DNA of 64,000 bases from an uncultured Flaviramulus sp. (lineage in GTDB: Bacteria; Bacteroidota; Bacteroidia; Flavobacteriales; Flavobacteriaceae), in the NCBI GenBank assembly GCA_947495125.1, contig CANLXL010000003.1, positions 310,001 to 374,000 on the forward strand, given 5' to 3'. Shown here in pieces: positions 36,566 to 45,275 of this stretch (positions are counted from its first letter, which is position 1; each line of letters starts with the position of its first letter). Below the pieces are notes generated by a model. That model saw only the letters and a list, made by a program, of their open reading frames with translations, did not search any database and had not been told where the DNA came from. Position numbers and translations under genes: made by a program.

Positions 36566-37743
36566 TTTATCTTTTTATACTTTTATTAAGATTAGTTGCT
36601 TATTTAGAAGGACAGTCTAAAATAATTTCTTTTATTGGAGTGTTTATTATTATGGTTTATTCAATAATAAAAAGAACACCTATAGTAGGGTTAAACAAGA
36701 TTTCTAAAATTCATTTTTATGCGTTATTATCTTTAATTGTGCTAATAATACATAGTTCGGTATTTGGGAACTTTGAGATTAGAGATTTAGCCGTATTATT
36801 AACGTATTGGATTTGGTTTATCTTTACATTTGTTTATTTTAGAAACAAAACCCTTATACAAGCATTAAAATACGTTTTAATAACTTTTTCTGTTTTTAAC
36901 ATAGCCAATTATTTATTTTTTTATTTTTATTTTTATGATCAGCAATCTGGTGTGAATACGCTGATGGAAATTTTTGGTTTTAAAGGTTGGCGAATTTATT
37001 TCCCTTTATCTTCAGGGGCTAATTTTTTTACATTTCAATTAGGCGCAAATACGTTACTGACATTGCACTTTATAAAAATTCAGAAAAGAAAAATATTGTA
37101 CATTTTTCTTTATGTATTTTATATGTACATGTTAATTTTGGCAGACTCTAGACTCGTCTTATTATTAACGATGTTTTTTTCTTTTATTTATTTGATTTCC
37201 GCTCGAACTTTAATATTCGTTTTAAGAAAACATTGGTGGGTTATTGTATTAATTATAATAATTTCGATTTATATATTTTATACAACTTCAATATTTGATG
37301 GGGTTAAAAGACCTGGAGAGAGGGCAGTAGGCCATGTAGCCTCAAGGTTGGATATATGGGGAGCAGCATACGACTTAATTGTTAATGACGTTAGGATGTT
37401 TTTTGGTCATGGACTTAGAAGTTTTGAAACTCATATTTTGAATAGTAAGGACGCATCTATTAATAACCTTAGAGTTCAGACTTCGCATAATTTTTTTTTA
37501 CAATGTATTTTGGATTTTGGGATATTAGGAGTAATGGTAATAATCGGGGCTTTGCTTGAATTAGTAAAAAGGGTAAAAGTAATTAAGTCTCAAATTGTAA
37601 CAATTTTATTTGTTATGTTTTTGTTAATAGGTTCAACAGAGGCTATTCCAACATTTTATTCTTTTGATTCCACATTTTTTTATATTGCCCTTTTATCTAT
37701 TATTATTATTTTCAGTGAAAAAAAAAGTACTGAAAGTGTATAA
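36562..37743 (+). CDS. O-antigen polymerase/ligase (Wzy/WaaL-like) membrane protein
   Basis: The 393-residue protein has about ten to eleven membrane helices. The loop ASRLDIWGAAYDLI..FFGHGLRSF..QTSHNFFLQCILDFGILG (about 270-340, in pieces) is the Wzy_C/O-antigen ligase signature, where the SHNFFLQ His is conserved. It overlaps the flippase gene by 4 bases. With the larger homologue at 33484 it makes two in one locus: one is probably the polymerase of the repeat unit and the other a ligase or a polymerase for another linkage; which is which cannot be decided from sequence. Confidence 0.8.
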   Translation: MIYLFILLLRLVAYLEGQSKIISFIGVFIIMVYSIIKRTPIVGLNKISKIHFYALLSLIVLIIHSSVFGNFEIRDLAVLLTYWIWFIFTFVYFRNKTLIQALKYVLITFSVFNIANYLFFYFYFYDQQSGVNTLMEIFGFKGWRIYFPLSSGANFFTFQLGANTLLTLHFIKIQKRKILYIFLYVFYMYMLILADSRLVLLLTMFFSFIYLISARTLIFVLRKHWWVIVLIIIISIYIFYTTSIFDGVKRPGERAVGHVASRLDIWGAAYDLIVNDVRMFFGHGLRSFETHILNSKDASINNLRVQTSHNFFLQCILDFGILGVMVIIGALLELVKRVKVIKSQIVTILFVMFLLIGSTEAIPTFYSFDSTFFYIALLSIIIIFSEKKSTESV

Positions 37744-37811
37744 AGAAGACTCTTTTTATAGCAAAGGCAATAAGAACTCTATAATTTTTAAAAATAAACA
37801 AGAAATCGATT

Positions 37812-39260
37812 ATGCTTTTTAATTCATTGGATTTTGCAATTTTTATTCCCATAGTTTTTGCTTTATACTGGCTGGTTCCGAACAAAAACTTCCGAGCACA
37901 AAATCTTTTAATTGTATTTGCGAGCTATGTTTTTTATGGTTGGTGGGACTGGAGGTTTTTATCACTTATCCTTTTTAGTACTTTAGTTGATTACTTAGTA
38001 GGAGTACAATTGATTAATCAAGAAAAACCAATAAAGCGAAAATTATTATTATGGGTTAGTATTCTTGTGAATCTTGGTTTTCTAGGGTTTTTTAAATATT
38101 ATGATTTTTTCCTTGATAATTTTATATGTGCATTTTCATTTTTTGGAATGGAAATCGAGACGAGCTCACTAAATATTATATTACCGGTTGGAATTAGTTT
38201 TTACACCTTTCAAACATTGAGTTATACAATCGATGTTTATAATAGAAAACTTAATGCAACGAAAGATTTTATATCTTTTGCTGCATTTGTAGGGTTTTTT
38301 CCTCAGCTCGTGGCTGGTCCAATAGAAAGAGCAAGCAATTTACTTCCTCAATTTTATAAAAAAAGAGTTTTTGGATACCATAAAGCCGTGGACGGGTTAA
38401 GGCAAATTCTTTGGGGGCTTTTCAAGAAAGTTGTCATTGCGGATAATTGTGCAGAATTTGCAAATTTAATTTTTAATGATTCGTCTAACTATTCTGGTAG
38501 TACTTTACTTTTAGGTGCAATTTTTTTTACTTTCCAAATTTATGGCGATTTTTCTGGTTATTCAGATATTGCTATTGGAACAGCAAGATTATTCGGGTTC
38601 AATTTGAAGCAAAACTTTGCTTTCCCTTATTTTTCTAGAGATGTAGCCGAATTTTGGAGGCGCTGGCACATTTCACTCTCTACATGGTTTAGGGATTATT
38701 TATATATTCCTCTTGGGGGTAGTAGAGGCAGTACTTGGATGAAAGTGAGAAATACTTTCATAATATTTATTGTTAGTGGTTTTTGGCATGGTGCCAATTG
38801 GACTTTTATAGTTTGGGGAGCGCTCAACGCTATTTACTTTTTACCATTGCTTCTTAAAAACAAGAACAGGAGTAACCTAAATAGTGTAGCACAAGGCAAG
38901 CTCTTACCGTCTTTTTCTGAATTATTTAAAATCGTAATTACCTTTGGACTTACAGTATTCGCTTGGGTGTTTTTTAGGGCGGATAATCTTAGTCACGCAA
39001 TTAGCTATTTGTCCGAAATTTTTTCTAGCTCACTTTTTTTGATACCGTACTTGTTATGGAAAAAAGAGGTATTTATTACTTTGGGCCTTATAATATTTTT
39101 TATAACTATAGAATGGTTAGGGAGAGAAGAACAATATGCAATTGCTAAAATAGGTTGGAGAAGAAGAAGGGCAATCAGACATCTTTTTTACTACATTCTA
39201 GCAATAATGATTTTCTGGTTTGGCGGTCAAGAACAAGAATTTATCTATTTTCAATTTTAA
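37812..39260 (+). CDS. MBOAT-family O-acyltransferase (AlgI-like)
   Basis: A 482-residue polytopic membrane protein of the membrane-bound O-acyltransferase family. Motifs in order are ILPVGISFYTFQTLSYTIDV, FFPQLVAGPIERA, FWRRWHISLSTWFRDYLYIP and VSGFWHGANWTFIVWG, the last with the catalytic His; this is the AlgI/DltB pattern. It would pass acyl (probably acetyl) groups across the inner membrane to a polysaccharide. The SGNH-like protein encoded 10 bases downstream probably completes the transfer in the periplasm. Confidence 0.93.
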   Translation: MLFNSLDFAIFIPIVFALYWLVPNKNFRAQNLLIVFASYVFYGWWDWRFLSLILFSTLVDYLVGVQLINQEKPIKRKLLLWVSILVNLGFLGFFKYYDFFLDNFICAFSFFGMEIETSSLNIILPVGISFYTFQTLSYTIDVYNRKLNATKDFISFAAFVGFFPQLVAGPIERASNLLPQFYKKRVFGYHKAVDGLRQILWGLFKKVVIADNCAEFANLIFNDSSNYSGSTLLLGAIFFTFQIYGDFSGYSDIAIGTARLFGFNLKQNFAFPYFSRDVAEFWRRWHISLSTWFRDYLYIPLGGSRGSTWMKVRNTFIIFIVSGFWHGANWTFIVWGALNAIYFLPLLLKNKNRSNLNSVAQGKLLPSFSELFKIVITFGLTVFAWVFFRADNLSHAISYLSEIFSSSLFLIPYLLWKKEVFITLGLIIFFITIEWLGREEQYAIAKIGWRRRRAIRHLFYYILAIMIFWFGGQEQEFIYFQF

Positions 39261-39270
39261 TAAAGAGCGT

Positions 39271-40179
39271 ATGAAAAAGTTTGTTTTTAAAGTCTTGTCA
39301 TTTTTATCTTTTCTTTTAATTTTGCCATTATGTATATTGGTTTTGGACCCTTTTGATTATTATACACACTCCTATAGGTTGCGGTATGATCGAATTCATA
39401 TAGTAAGACAAAGAAATGTAGCAGATTGGGCATTAAGTGAAGTTGAAAAAATATCAAAAGATTTAAAAAGTAAGTCTACCACTATAGCTATCGGTGACTC
39501 AAGAGGAAGAGTTTTAATAAGCAATGGTTTTGAAAACGGTTGGAAAGGAAGAATATTGGAAAGGGGATCCGATATTCTTTATGATCTTAATTTTGGAGGA
39601 GCCCATTTAGAGGAGTCTTTTTCTTTATTTGACAGAGAAATTGTTAATTGCCCAAATGTAAAATCTATAATCATTACATTACCTATTGATAGGTTAATAA
39701 ATATGCCATATAACAGAAACAGAATACAAAGCTCTATGTTTAATTCTAATACTCCAAATCTTAGTTATCTAACGAATTGGAGTCAATTAGGTTATTTCTT
39801 AACAAAAAATAAAGCAGGGCCTAGTTTCAAACCGAAAGACCCAAAGGTGTGGGAAAAAATCGAAAAACAATTTTTTACAATATTTGAGAAAAGTAGAAGG
39901 AGTGTTTTTAATGCTAATTTGGCAGATTTTAATTCTGAAATTTTAGAATTAAATCGAAATGACAAATACAAAATCATAATTTTCATACCACCTTATGAAC
40001 CTATTTTTTTTGAAAGAATAACAGCGAATTTTGGCGATGATTATGAGTATTTTCTTGGCGAAATTATGAACTTACCATATACTGTTTACAATCTTCAAAA
40101 AGAAATTGATAAGTTTGATTTTGTTGATCCCGTTCATGGAAAACTAAAAAAAGGCCCTTTAACGGATTTACTCAATTAA
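39271..40179 (+). CDS. SGNH-hydrolase-like membrane-anchored protein, probable partner of the MBOAT acyltransferase
   Basis: This 302-residue protein has one N-terminal membrane anchor (about 8-26) and a periplasmic domain. IAIGDSRGR (about 72-80) gives the GDS block I with the nucleophile Ser, and DPVH near residues 286-289 is a DxxH block V, so the catalytic triad of SGNH esterases/acetyltransferases is likely. The start at 39271 is preferred to a longer frame overlapping the MBOAT gene, because it gives a clean signal-anchor. AlgJ/AlgX-like SGNH proteins pair with AlgI-like MBOATs to O-acetylate polysaccharide. Family identity is not certain. Confidence 0.7.
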   Translation: MKKFVFKVLSFLSFLLILPLCILVLDPFDYYTHSYRLRYDRIHIVRQRNVADWALSEVEKISKDLKSKSTTIAIGDSRGRVLISNGFENGWKGRILERGSDILYDLNFGGAHLEESFSLFDREIVNCPNVKSIIITLPIDRLINMPYNRNRIQSSMFNSNTPNLSYLTNWSQLGYFLTKNKAGPSFKPKDPKVWEKIEKQFFTIFEKSRRSVFNANLADFNSEILELNRNDKYKIIIFIPPYEPIFFERITANFGDDYEYFLGEIMNLPYTVYNLQKEIDKFDFVDPVHGKLKKGPLTDLLN

Positions 40180-40276
40180 TTTGAAAAAAGATGATGGGAT
40201 ATGATCATATCAACCTTTACTCATTTTTGAACCATCACCATTTTTATTGCTTTATTATTAATTATATTATCACAAA

Positions 40277-41050
40277 ATGAAAGAAAAAACATTAGATTTT
40301 CTTAGAACAGTAACTTATTACCCTAGAAAGCTTATTGATAAATCCATTTATGGGCTTTACCTAAGAAGAAAAAATGATTGGCATATATTGAAAAAATTTA
40401 CGAATAAGCCTGTTTTAATTGTTGGAAATGGCCCAAGCTTAAATAAAACGCCTTTAGATGAGATAAAAGACTCTTTTGTATCTATTGGGATGAATAAGAT
40501 AAATTTAATTTATGAAAAAAGTTCTTGGAGGCCAGATATTATTGCTTGTGTTAATGGATTAGTTATTAATCAAAATAAAGAATATTTTAATAAAACAGAC
40601 ATTATTTTAATATTACCAATTAAAGCATTTTACTTAGGAGTAAGGGCAAGAAAAAATGTTTTGTTTGTCAATTTAAAAGACCAAAAAGGGGTTGAGACTA
40701 ATATAGAAAAAGGTCTGTCTACGGGTTGCACTGTTACTTTTACAGCATTGCAAGTTGCAGCTTATTTAAACCCAACCTCAGTAAGCATCGTTGGAGTTGA
40801 TCATAGTTTTGTGGTTGAAAAAGGGATAGGCCATGATATAAAAAAGTTTAAAGGAGATGATGTTAATCATTTTAGTAAAAACTATTTTAAAAATCAATAT
40901 TGGGGCGTACCAAATTTAAAGGGAAGTGAATTACTATATCAAATCTCAAAAGATTATTTTGATATAAAACATATTCCAATAAAAGATTATACGGTTAATG
41001 GGAAACTAAATATTTTTAAAAAAGGAGATATTAAAGATTTAATCAATTAA
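40277..41050 (+). CDS. DUF115/MptE-like protein in polysaccharide locus
   Basis: A 257-residue soluble protein. Residues about 39-125 contain KPVLIVGNGPSLNKTPLDEI and FVSIGMNKINLIY, the start of the 6-hydroxymethylpterin pyrophosphokinase MptE-like (DUF115) fold, with SIVGVDHSF later. In bacteria DUF115 relatives (for example Maf proteins of flagellin glycosylation) are glycosyltransferases using nonulosonic acids such as pseudaminic acid. That makes transfer of the locus's CMP-activated sugar a reasonable idea, but only an inference. A 97-base gap precedes it. Confidence 0.6.
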   Translation: MKEKTLDFLRTVTYYPRKLIDKSIYGLYLRRKNDWHILKKFTNKPVLIVGNGPSLNKTPLDEIKDSFVSIGMNKINLIYEKSSWRPDIIACVNGLVINQNKEYFNKTDIILILPIKAFYLGVRARKNVLFVNLKDQKGVETNIEKGLSTGCTVTFTALQVAAYLNPTSVSIVGVDHSFVVEKGIGHDIKKFKGDDVNHFSKNYFKNQYWGVPNLKGSELLYQISKDYFDIKHIPIKDYTVNGKLNIFKKGDIKDLIN

Positions 41051-41107
41051 GGCTGCCAAAATGAAATATATTACTTGGTTTTTTATGCGAACTTTATATT
41101 TAAGAAG

Positions 41108-42325
41108 TTGAATAAAATAACATTAATAAGTGGATATTATTATCCGGAAGACACTGCGGTGGGGTTGTATAATGCTCAGATGATTGAATACCTTGAACAA
41201 AAAGGATATGAAGTATGTGTAATAACTGGTTTTCCAAATTACCCCCAATGGAAAATCAGAGATGATTATAAGAGGAAAAGAACATTTTTTTTTGAAAAAA
41301 TTAATAACACTAAAGTATATAGGTACAAGCAATATGTACCTGCCAAACCAATTTTTTTAAAACGAATTTTATTAATCGCCGATTTTACAATTGGTTCGTT
41401 TTTTAACATATTTAAAATTAAAGAATGTGATTTAGTTATAAGTGTAGTTCCTTATACTAGCACAATTCTTCTGGGGTGGATTTTAAAAATTAGAAAAAAG
41501 TCAAAATTATGGGTGCATATTCAGGATTTCGAGTTTGATGCTGCTCAAGAAACAGGAATTTCTTCTGGCGAAAACAAGACAAAAAATATAATTTTCAAAC
41601 TGCTTTTCAAAATAGAACGAATATTTTTAAATTTAGCAGATATTAATAGTTCCATTAGTTATAAGATGATTGAAAAGTTGGAGCATAAGTCCTATAAAGA
41701 ATCTTTTTATTTTCCAAATTGGATTGATGCCAATAAAATAGATTCTACTAGATTTATTCAGCATAAATATATGAAATCATCTAAATTTAAGATTTTATAT
41801 TCTGGGAATATTGGAGAAAAACAAAATTGGGACTTCTTCCTTTTTTTTGCAAAAAAAATAGAAAAGTATGATGCTGAGGTTATTTTGGTTGGTGATGGGG
41901 CAAAAAGACAATGGTTGTGTGATAAAATAAGAGATTTAAAAAATGTTAAATACCATGAACCAATAGAATATAAAGATTTGTCTAGTTTGTTGTGTAGTGC
42001 TGATTTACATATTTTGTTTCAAAAAAACAATGTTATTGACTCAGTGATGCCGTCTAAATTGCTGGGAATGATGGCTAGTGCTAAACCTTCATTAATTACT
42101 GGAAATATTAATTCTGAAGTAAAAACAGTAATTGATGAATCGCAAGGGGGGTATTATATTGTTGATAATGATATTGAAAAATGTATAGCAATTGTTGAGA
42201 GATTAATTAATGATAAAAACGTGTCGCTAGAAATGGGTTTAAAAGCTAGAAAGTTTATAATAGATAAGTTTTCATCAGAAAAAGTGCTTTCAAGTTTTGA
42301 AAATAAATTATCCCAATTAATTTAG
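41108..42325 (+). CDS. glycosyltransferase family 4 (WcaI-like)
   Basis: The 405-residue protein resembles colanic-acid-type GT4 enzymes. It begins ITLISGYYYPEDTAVGLYNA, has VITGFPNYPQW and, in the C-terminal Rossmann domain, ILYSGNIGEKQNWDFFL and LGMMASAKPSLITG with an E-x7-E region after. The TTG at 41108 is preferred as start; an in-frame TTG 11 codons earlier would add a short tail with no homology. Soluble or peripheral inner-membrane enzyme adding one sugar to the lipid-linked unit. Last gene of the long plus-strand run before a 441-base gap. Confidence 0.85.
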   Translation: MNKITLISGYYYPEDTAVGLYNAQMIEYLEQKGYEVCVITGFPNYPQWKIRDDYKRKRTFFFEKINNTKVYRYKQYVPAKPIFLKRILLIADFTIGSFFNIFKIKECDLVISVVPYTSTILLGWILKIRKKSKLWVHIQDFEFDAAQETGISSGENKTKNIIFKLLFKIERIFLNLADINSSISYKMIEKLEHKSYKESFYFPNWIDANKIDSTRFIQHKYMKSSKFKILYSGNIGEKQNWDFFLFFAKKIEKYDAEVILVGDGAKRQWLCDKIRDLKNVKYHEPIEYKDLSSLLCSADLHILFQKNNVIDSVMPSKLLGMMASAKPSLITGNINSEVKTVIDESQGGYYIVDNDIEKCIAIVERLINDKNVSLEMGLKARKFIIDKFSSEKVLSSFENKLSQLI

Positions 42326-42364
42326 AATTAAGTTGTCTTATAAATATTGGTTTCAACTAATAAA

Positions 42365-42505
42365 ATGATTAAGAAGCTTAGCTCAGTAGATAATTTCATA
42401 GCTTCAAAGTTAATAAAACACCTTAAAAAGGTGACTGTTTTTAAGATACAAAACCTTCTAGGGTTTGCTAAATGGTTCAAAACGGATTTCAGAAAATATC
42501 AGTAA
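42365..42505 (+). CDS. possible 46-residue basic peptide
   Basis: An ATG-to-TAA frame of 47 codons rich in lysine (MIKKLSSVDNFIASKLIKHL at its start) and ending KTDFRKYQ. No signal, family or strong ribosome-binding site is recognised. It may be a gene relic or noise in a long gap. Confidence 0.2.
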   Translation: MIKKLSSVDNFIASKLIKHLKKVTVFKIQNLLGFAKWFKTDFRKYQ

Positions 42506-42726
42506 CTTCAGGGTAGATTACCATTAAAAGGTTTTTAGACTAAGAAATGGAAATTCAGCACTTTAATTCACTGAATATTCTGCCTTTTTTCATACTTTTA
42601 TATCGTATTTCTTACGTCGAACTAAGGTTAACCTAATATTTTCCAATTTGATTTAATATATTTTTTAAAATTCTCTGCTTGTCTAAATGAAGATTAATAA
42701 TTGCTGCAGTTTTTAAATATTAAAAG

Positions 42727-42734
42727 TATCTTTG
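42727..42734 (+). promoter_or_regulatory. -7 promoter element TATCTTTG for the second part of the locus
   Basis: TATCTTTG matches TAnnTTTG and lies 33 bases before the start codon used for the initiating transferase. A TTG at 42701-42703 lies 23 bases upstream and might be the -33 element. It suggests an own transcript for the WcaJ-like, UXS-like and second WcaJ-like genes. Confidence 0.5.
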
Positions 42735-42766
42735 CCAAAAAAATAAATTACTATAAAAAAGAATAT

Positions 42767-44107
42767 ATGATAAAAGGACGTTATTCTGGATGGATAAGAC
42801 CAATATTGTATATAATAGATTTATTAATTATATCTTTTTTGTCCTACTTTTGTTTGACAAAAAGTGTTATAGACATGTCTTTTTTTGTTGCTTTTTGGAT
42901 AATTCTTTCTATTTCATTTTCATTTTATAAAGTTTATAGGTTTACAAAAATTATTAAAGTTGTTTCTCTTTTATTTAAGTTAATATTAGTTCTTGGGTTA
43001 GCAGTAACTTCTTATTTTTATATTGTAAAAGCTACAACCGCTCCCAAGGATATTTCAAACTTTTTATTGTTGCTGTTTTTAACTTTTGGGTCTTGGAGAG
43101 TTGTTTTACATGTTTTTTTAAGAAAATATAGGTTGATAACAGGAAGTAATTATAAGCAAGTTGTTATAATTGGATCTAACGAATCGACTAGACGATTGGA
43201 ACAATTTTTTAAGAATCAGAGATCCTATGGATATCGATTTTTAGGCTATTTTACTGATAAAAATGAAAAGGAAAAAAAAGGAGATGTTAAAGACAGTTTT
43301 AGTTTCATAGTTGAAAACGGAATAGATGAGGTTTATTGCTCTGTAAAAGAACTGAATAATGACCAAATAAAAGAGTTTATAAGCTTTTCTGATATAAATA
43401 TAAAAACCTTAAAGTTTATTCCTGATAATAAAGAATTATATACGAAAGCTCTACATTTGAATTATTATGATTTAACACCAATTCTATCTTTACGTAAGAT
43501 CCCTTTGGATGATTCTGTACAAGGTTTGATAAAAAGAAGCTTTGATGTAGTGTTTTCGTTAATAATAATAGTTTTTGTTCTTTCATGGTTAATACCGGTT
43601 TTGGGTCTAATTATAATGCTTGAAAGCAGAGGTCCTATATTTTTTCAACAAAATAGACCGGGTATAAAAGAACAAGGGTTTGGTTGTTATAAGTTTAGAT
43701 CGATGACTTTAAACTCCAGATCAGAAGATTCTGCCACTAGAAATGACGCACGTATAACCAGGGTAGGGAAATTTATCAGAAGGACAAGTATTGATGAATT
43801 ACCTCAGTTTTTCAATGTTTTGTTTGGATCAATGTCCGTCGTTGGACCTCGGCCTCATTTATGGAGACAAAATGAAATATACGGTCCTAAAATCCCAAAA
43901 TATATGGTAAGACATTTCGTTAAGCCTGGAGTTACCGGTTTAGCCCAAGTTAGAGGTTATCGAGGAGAAATTGAAACTAGAGAAGATATAATGAATAGAA
44001 CGAAATATGATATATTCTATATTGAAAATTGGTCTTTATTATTAGATTTTAATATTATAATTCAAACGGTTTTAAATGTGCTTAAAGGAGAGGAAAAAGC
44101 ATATTGA
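42767..44107 (+). CDS. undecaprenyl-phosphate sugar phosphotransferase (WcaJ-like), first copy
   Basis: A 446-residue polyisoprenyl-phosphate hexose-1-phosphate transferase that starts the lipid-linked repeat unit. Four N-terminal membrane helices (about 10-110), a nucleotide-binding-like middle domain, then the sugar transferase domain (about 260-446) starting IKRSFDVVFSLIIIVFVLSW, with RPGIKEQGFGCYKFRSMTLN, IRRTSIDELPQFFNVL, SVVGPRPH and the VKPGVTGLAQVRGYRGEIE stretch. Start: the ATG at 42767 is taken because the promoter element lies inside a longer frame from 42701. The closing GEEKAY is shared with the second copy at 45276. A 178-base gap with no recognised gene follows. Confidence 0.92.
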   Translation: MIKGRYSGWIRPILYIIDLLIISFLSYFCLTKSVIDMSFFVAFWIILSISFSFYKVYRFTKIIKVVSLLFKLILVLGLAVTSYFYIVKATTAPKDISNFLLLLFLTFGSWRVVLHVFLRKYRLITGSNYKQVVIIGSNESTRRLEQFFKNQRSYGYRFLGYFTDKNEKEKKGDVKDSFSFIVENGIDEVYCSVKELNNDQIKEFISFSDINIKTLKFIPDNKELYTKALHLNYYDLTPILSLRKIPLDDSVQGLIKRSFDVVFSLIIIVFVLSWLIPVLGLIIMLESRGPIFFQQNRPGIKEQGFGCYKFRSMTLNSRSEDSATRNDARITRVGKFIRRTSIDELPQFFNVLFGSMSVVGPRPHLWRQNEIYGPKIPKYMVRHFVKPGVTGLAQVRGYRGEIETREDIMNRTKYDIFYIENWSLLLDFNIIIQTVLNVLKGEEKAY

Positions 44108-44285
44108 TAAATTATGGCGTTATGTTGGAAACAGTATGTTGTGTAGTGCTTGTAATAGGAATCTGATTAGCGGAATAGTAAATAAGATGATTTATATAAA
44201 CATGGATGATACGAAGGGTAAAGTTTTCGTTAAAGCCCCGAGAAGAAGGAGAAATATTGAAGTTAATAATTAAAATTAGATAAGA

Positions 44286-45272
44286 TTGAAAAAGATATTA
44301 ATTACAGGCGCTGCTGGATTTTTAGGCTCTCATTTGTGCGACCGGTTTATTCTGGAAGGATTTCATGTTATAGGTATGGATAATTTCATTACCGGGGATA
44401 AGGGTAATATAAATCACCTATTAAATCATTCGAGTTTTGAGTTTATTGAACATGACGTAACGAAATTTATTAAGATTGAAGACGACCTAGATTATATTCT
44501 TCATTTTGCGTCACCTGCAAGCCCCATAGACTATTTAAAGATTCCAATACAAACGTTAAAAGTAGGAGCCTTAGGAACTCACAATTTACTGGGACTGGCA
44601 AAGGCAAAAGGAGCAAGATTACTTATTGCCTCGACTTCTGAGGTTTATGGAGACCCTTTAGTGCATCCGCAAACAGAAGATTATTATGGTAATGTAAATA
44701 CCATTGGACCACGAGGGGTATATGATGAAGCCAAACGTTTCCAGGAATCTATAACGATGGCCTACCATAGGTTTCATGGTTTAGAAACGCGCATTGTCCG
44801 TATATTTAATACCTATGGTCCAAGAATGCGACTTAACGATGGTCGTGTTATCCCTGCTTTTATGGGACAGGCTTTACGTGGAGAAGATTTAACAATTTTT
44901 GGAGACGGCTCACAAACTAGGTCATTCTGTTATGTTGATGACCAGATCGAAGGCATTTACAGACTATTATTGAGTGATTATACCCTCCCAGTTAATATTG
45001 GGAATCCACATGAAATAACAATTAAAGATTTTGCTGAAGAGATTATTAAATTGACGGGAACGCAACAAAAAGTAATCTATAAAGATTTACCAATAAATGA
45101 CCCCATGCAAAGACAACCGGATATAACATTAGCAAAAAAAATATTGGATTGGGAGCCAAAGGTTGGTAGAGCTGAAGGCATGAAAATTACGTTTGATTAT
45201 TTTAAGAGCTTATCTCATGAACAGCTCTATAAAAGTGCACATAAAGATTTTTCGGGCTATATAAGCAAATAG
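44286..45272 (+). CDS. UDP-glucuronate decarboxylase (UXS)-like NAD-dependent enzyme
   Basis: The 328-residue extended SDR uses a TTG start at 44286. It shows [17 protein letters not shown] for NAD, the UXS-specific [46 protein letters not shown] (YxxxK) and [17 protein letters not shown] makes UDP-xylose from UDP-glucuronate; the UDP-glucose dehydrogenase that makes UDP-glucuronate is not in this window. It lies between the two tandem initiating transferases, 3 bases before the second. A role as epimerase on another sugar nucleotide is less likely. Confidence 0.88.
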   Translation: MKKILITGAAGFLGSHLCDRFILEGFHVIGMDNFITGDKGNINHLLNHSSFEFIEHDVTKFIKIEDDLDYILHFASPASPIDYLKIPIQTLKVGALGTHNLLGLAKAKGARLLIASTSEVYGDPLVHPQTEDYYGNVNTIGPRGVYDEAKRFQESITMAYHRFHGLETRIVRIFNTYGPRMRLNDGRVIPAFMGQALRGEDLTIFGDGSQTRSFCYVDDQIEGIYRLLLSDYTLPVNIGNPHEITIKDFAEEIIKLTGTQQKVIYKDLPINDPMQRQPDITLAKKILDWEPKVGRAEGMKITFDYFKSLSHEQLYKSAHKDFSGYISK

Positions 45273-45275
45273 TTA

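Larger units (their letters stand above)
42326..42766. other. 441-base gap with a possible 46-residue reading frame and promoter
   Basis: Between the GT4 gene and the first initiating transferase lies 441 bases with no recognisable gene. A 46-codon frame from ATG 42365 to TAA 42505 codes for a basic peptide (MIKKLSSVDNFIASKL...) with no known relatives. A short inverted repeat ATTCAG/CTGAAT (42553-42576) with a T run after it could be a weak terminator. A -7 element is at 42727. It divides the locus into two transcription units. Confidence 0.45.

Noticed and set aside
42326-42766. Riboswitch or insertion-sequence remnant in the long gap
   Set aside because: No terminal inverted repeats, target duplications, transposase-like coding or known riboswitch motif could be seen.
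44076-44273. Reading frame of 65 codons overlapping the end of the first WcaJ-like gene
   Set aside because: It starts inside the C-terminal part of the transferase in another frame, has no recognisable domain and an odd composition; it looks like a chance frame across the 178-base gap.
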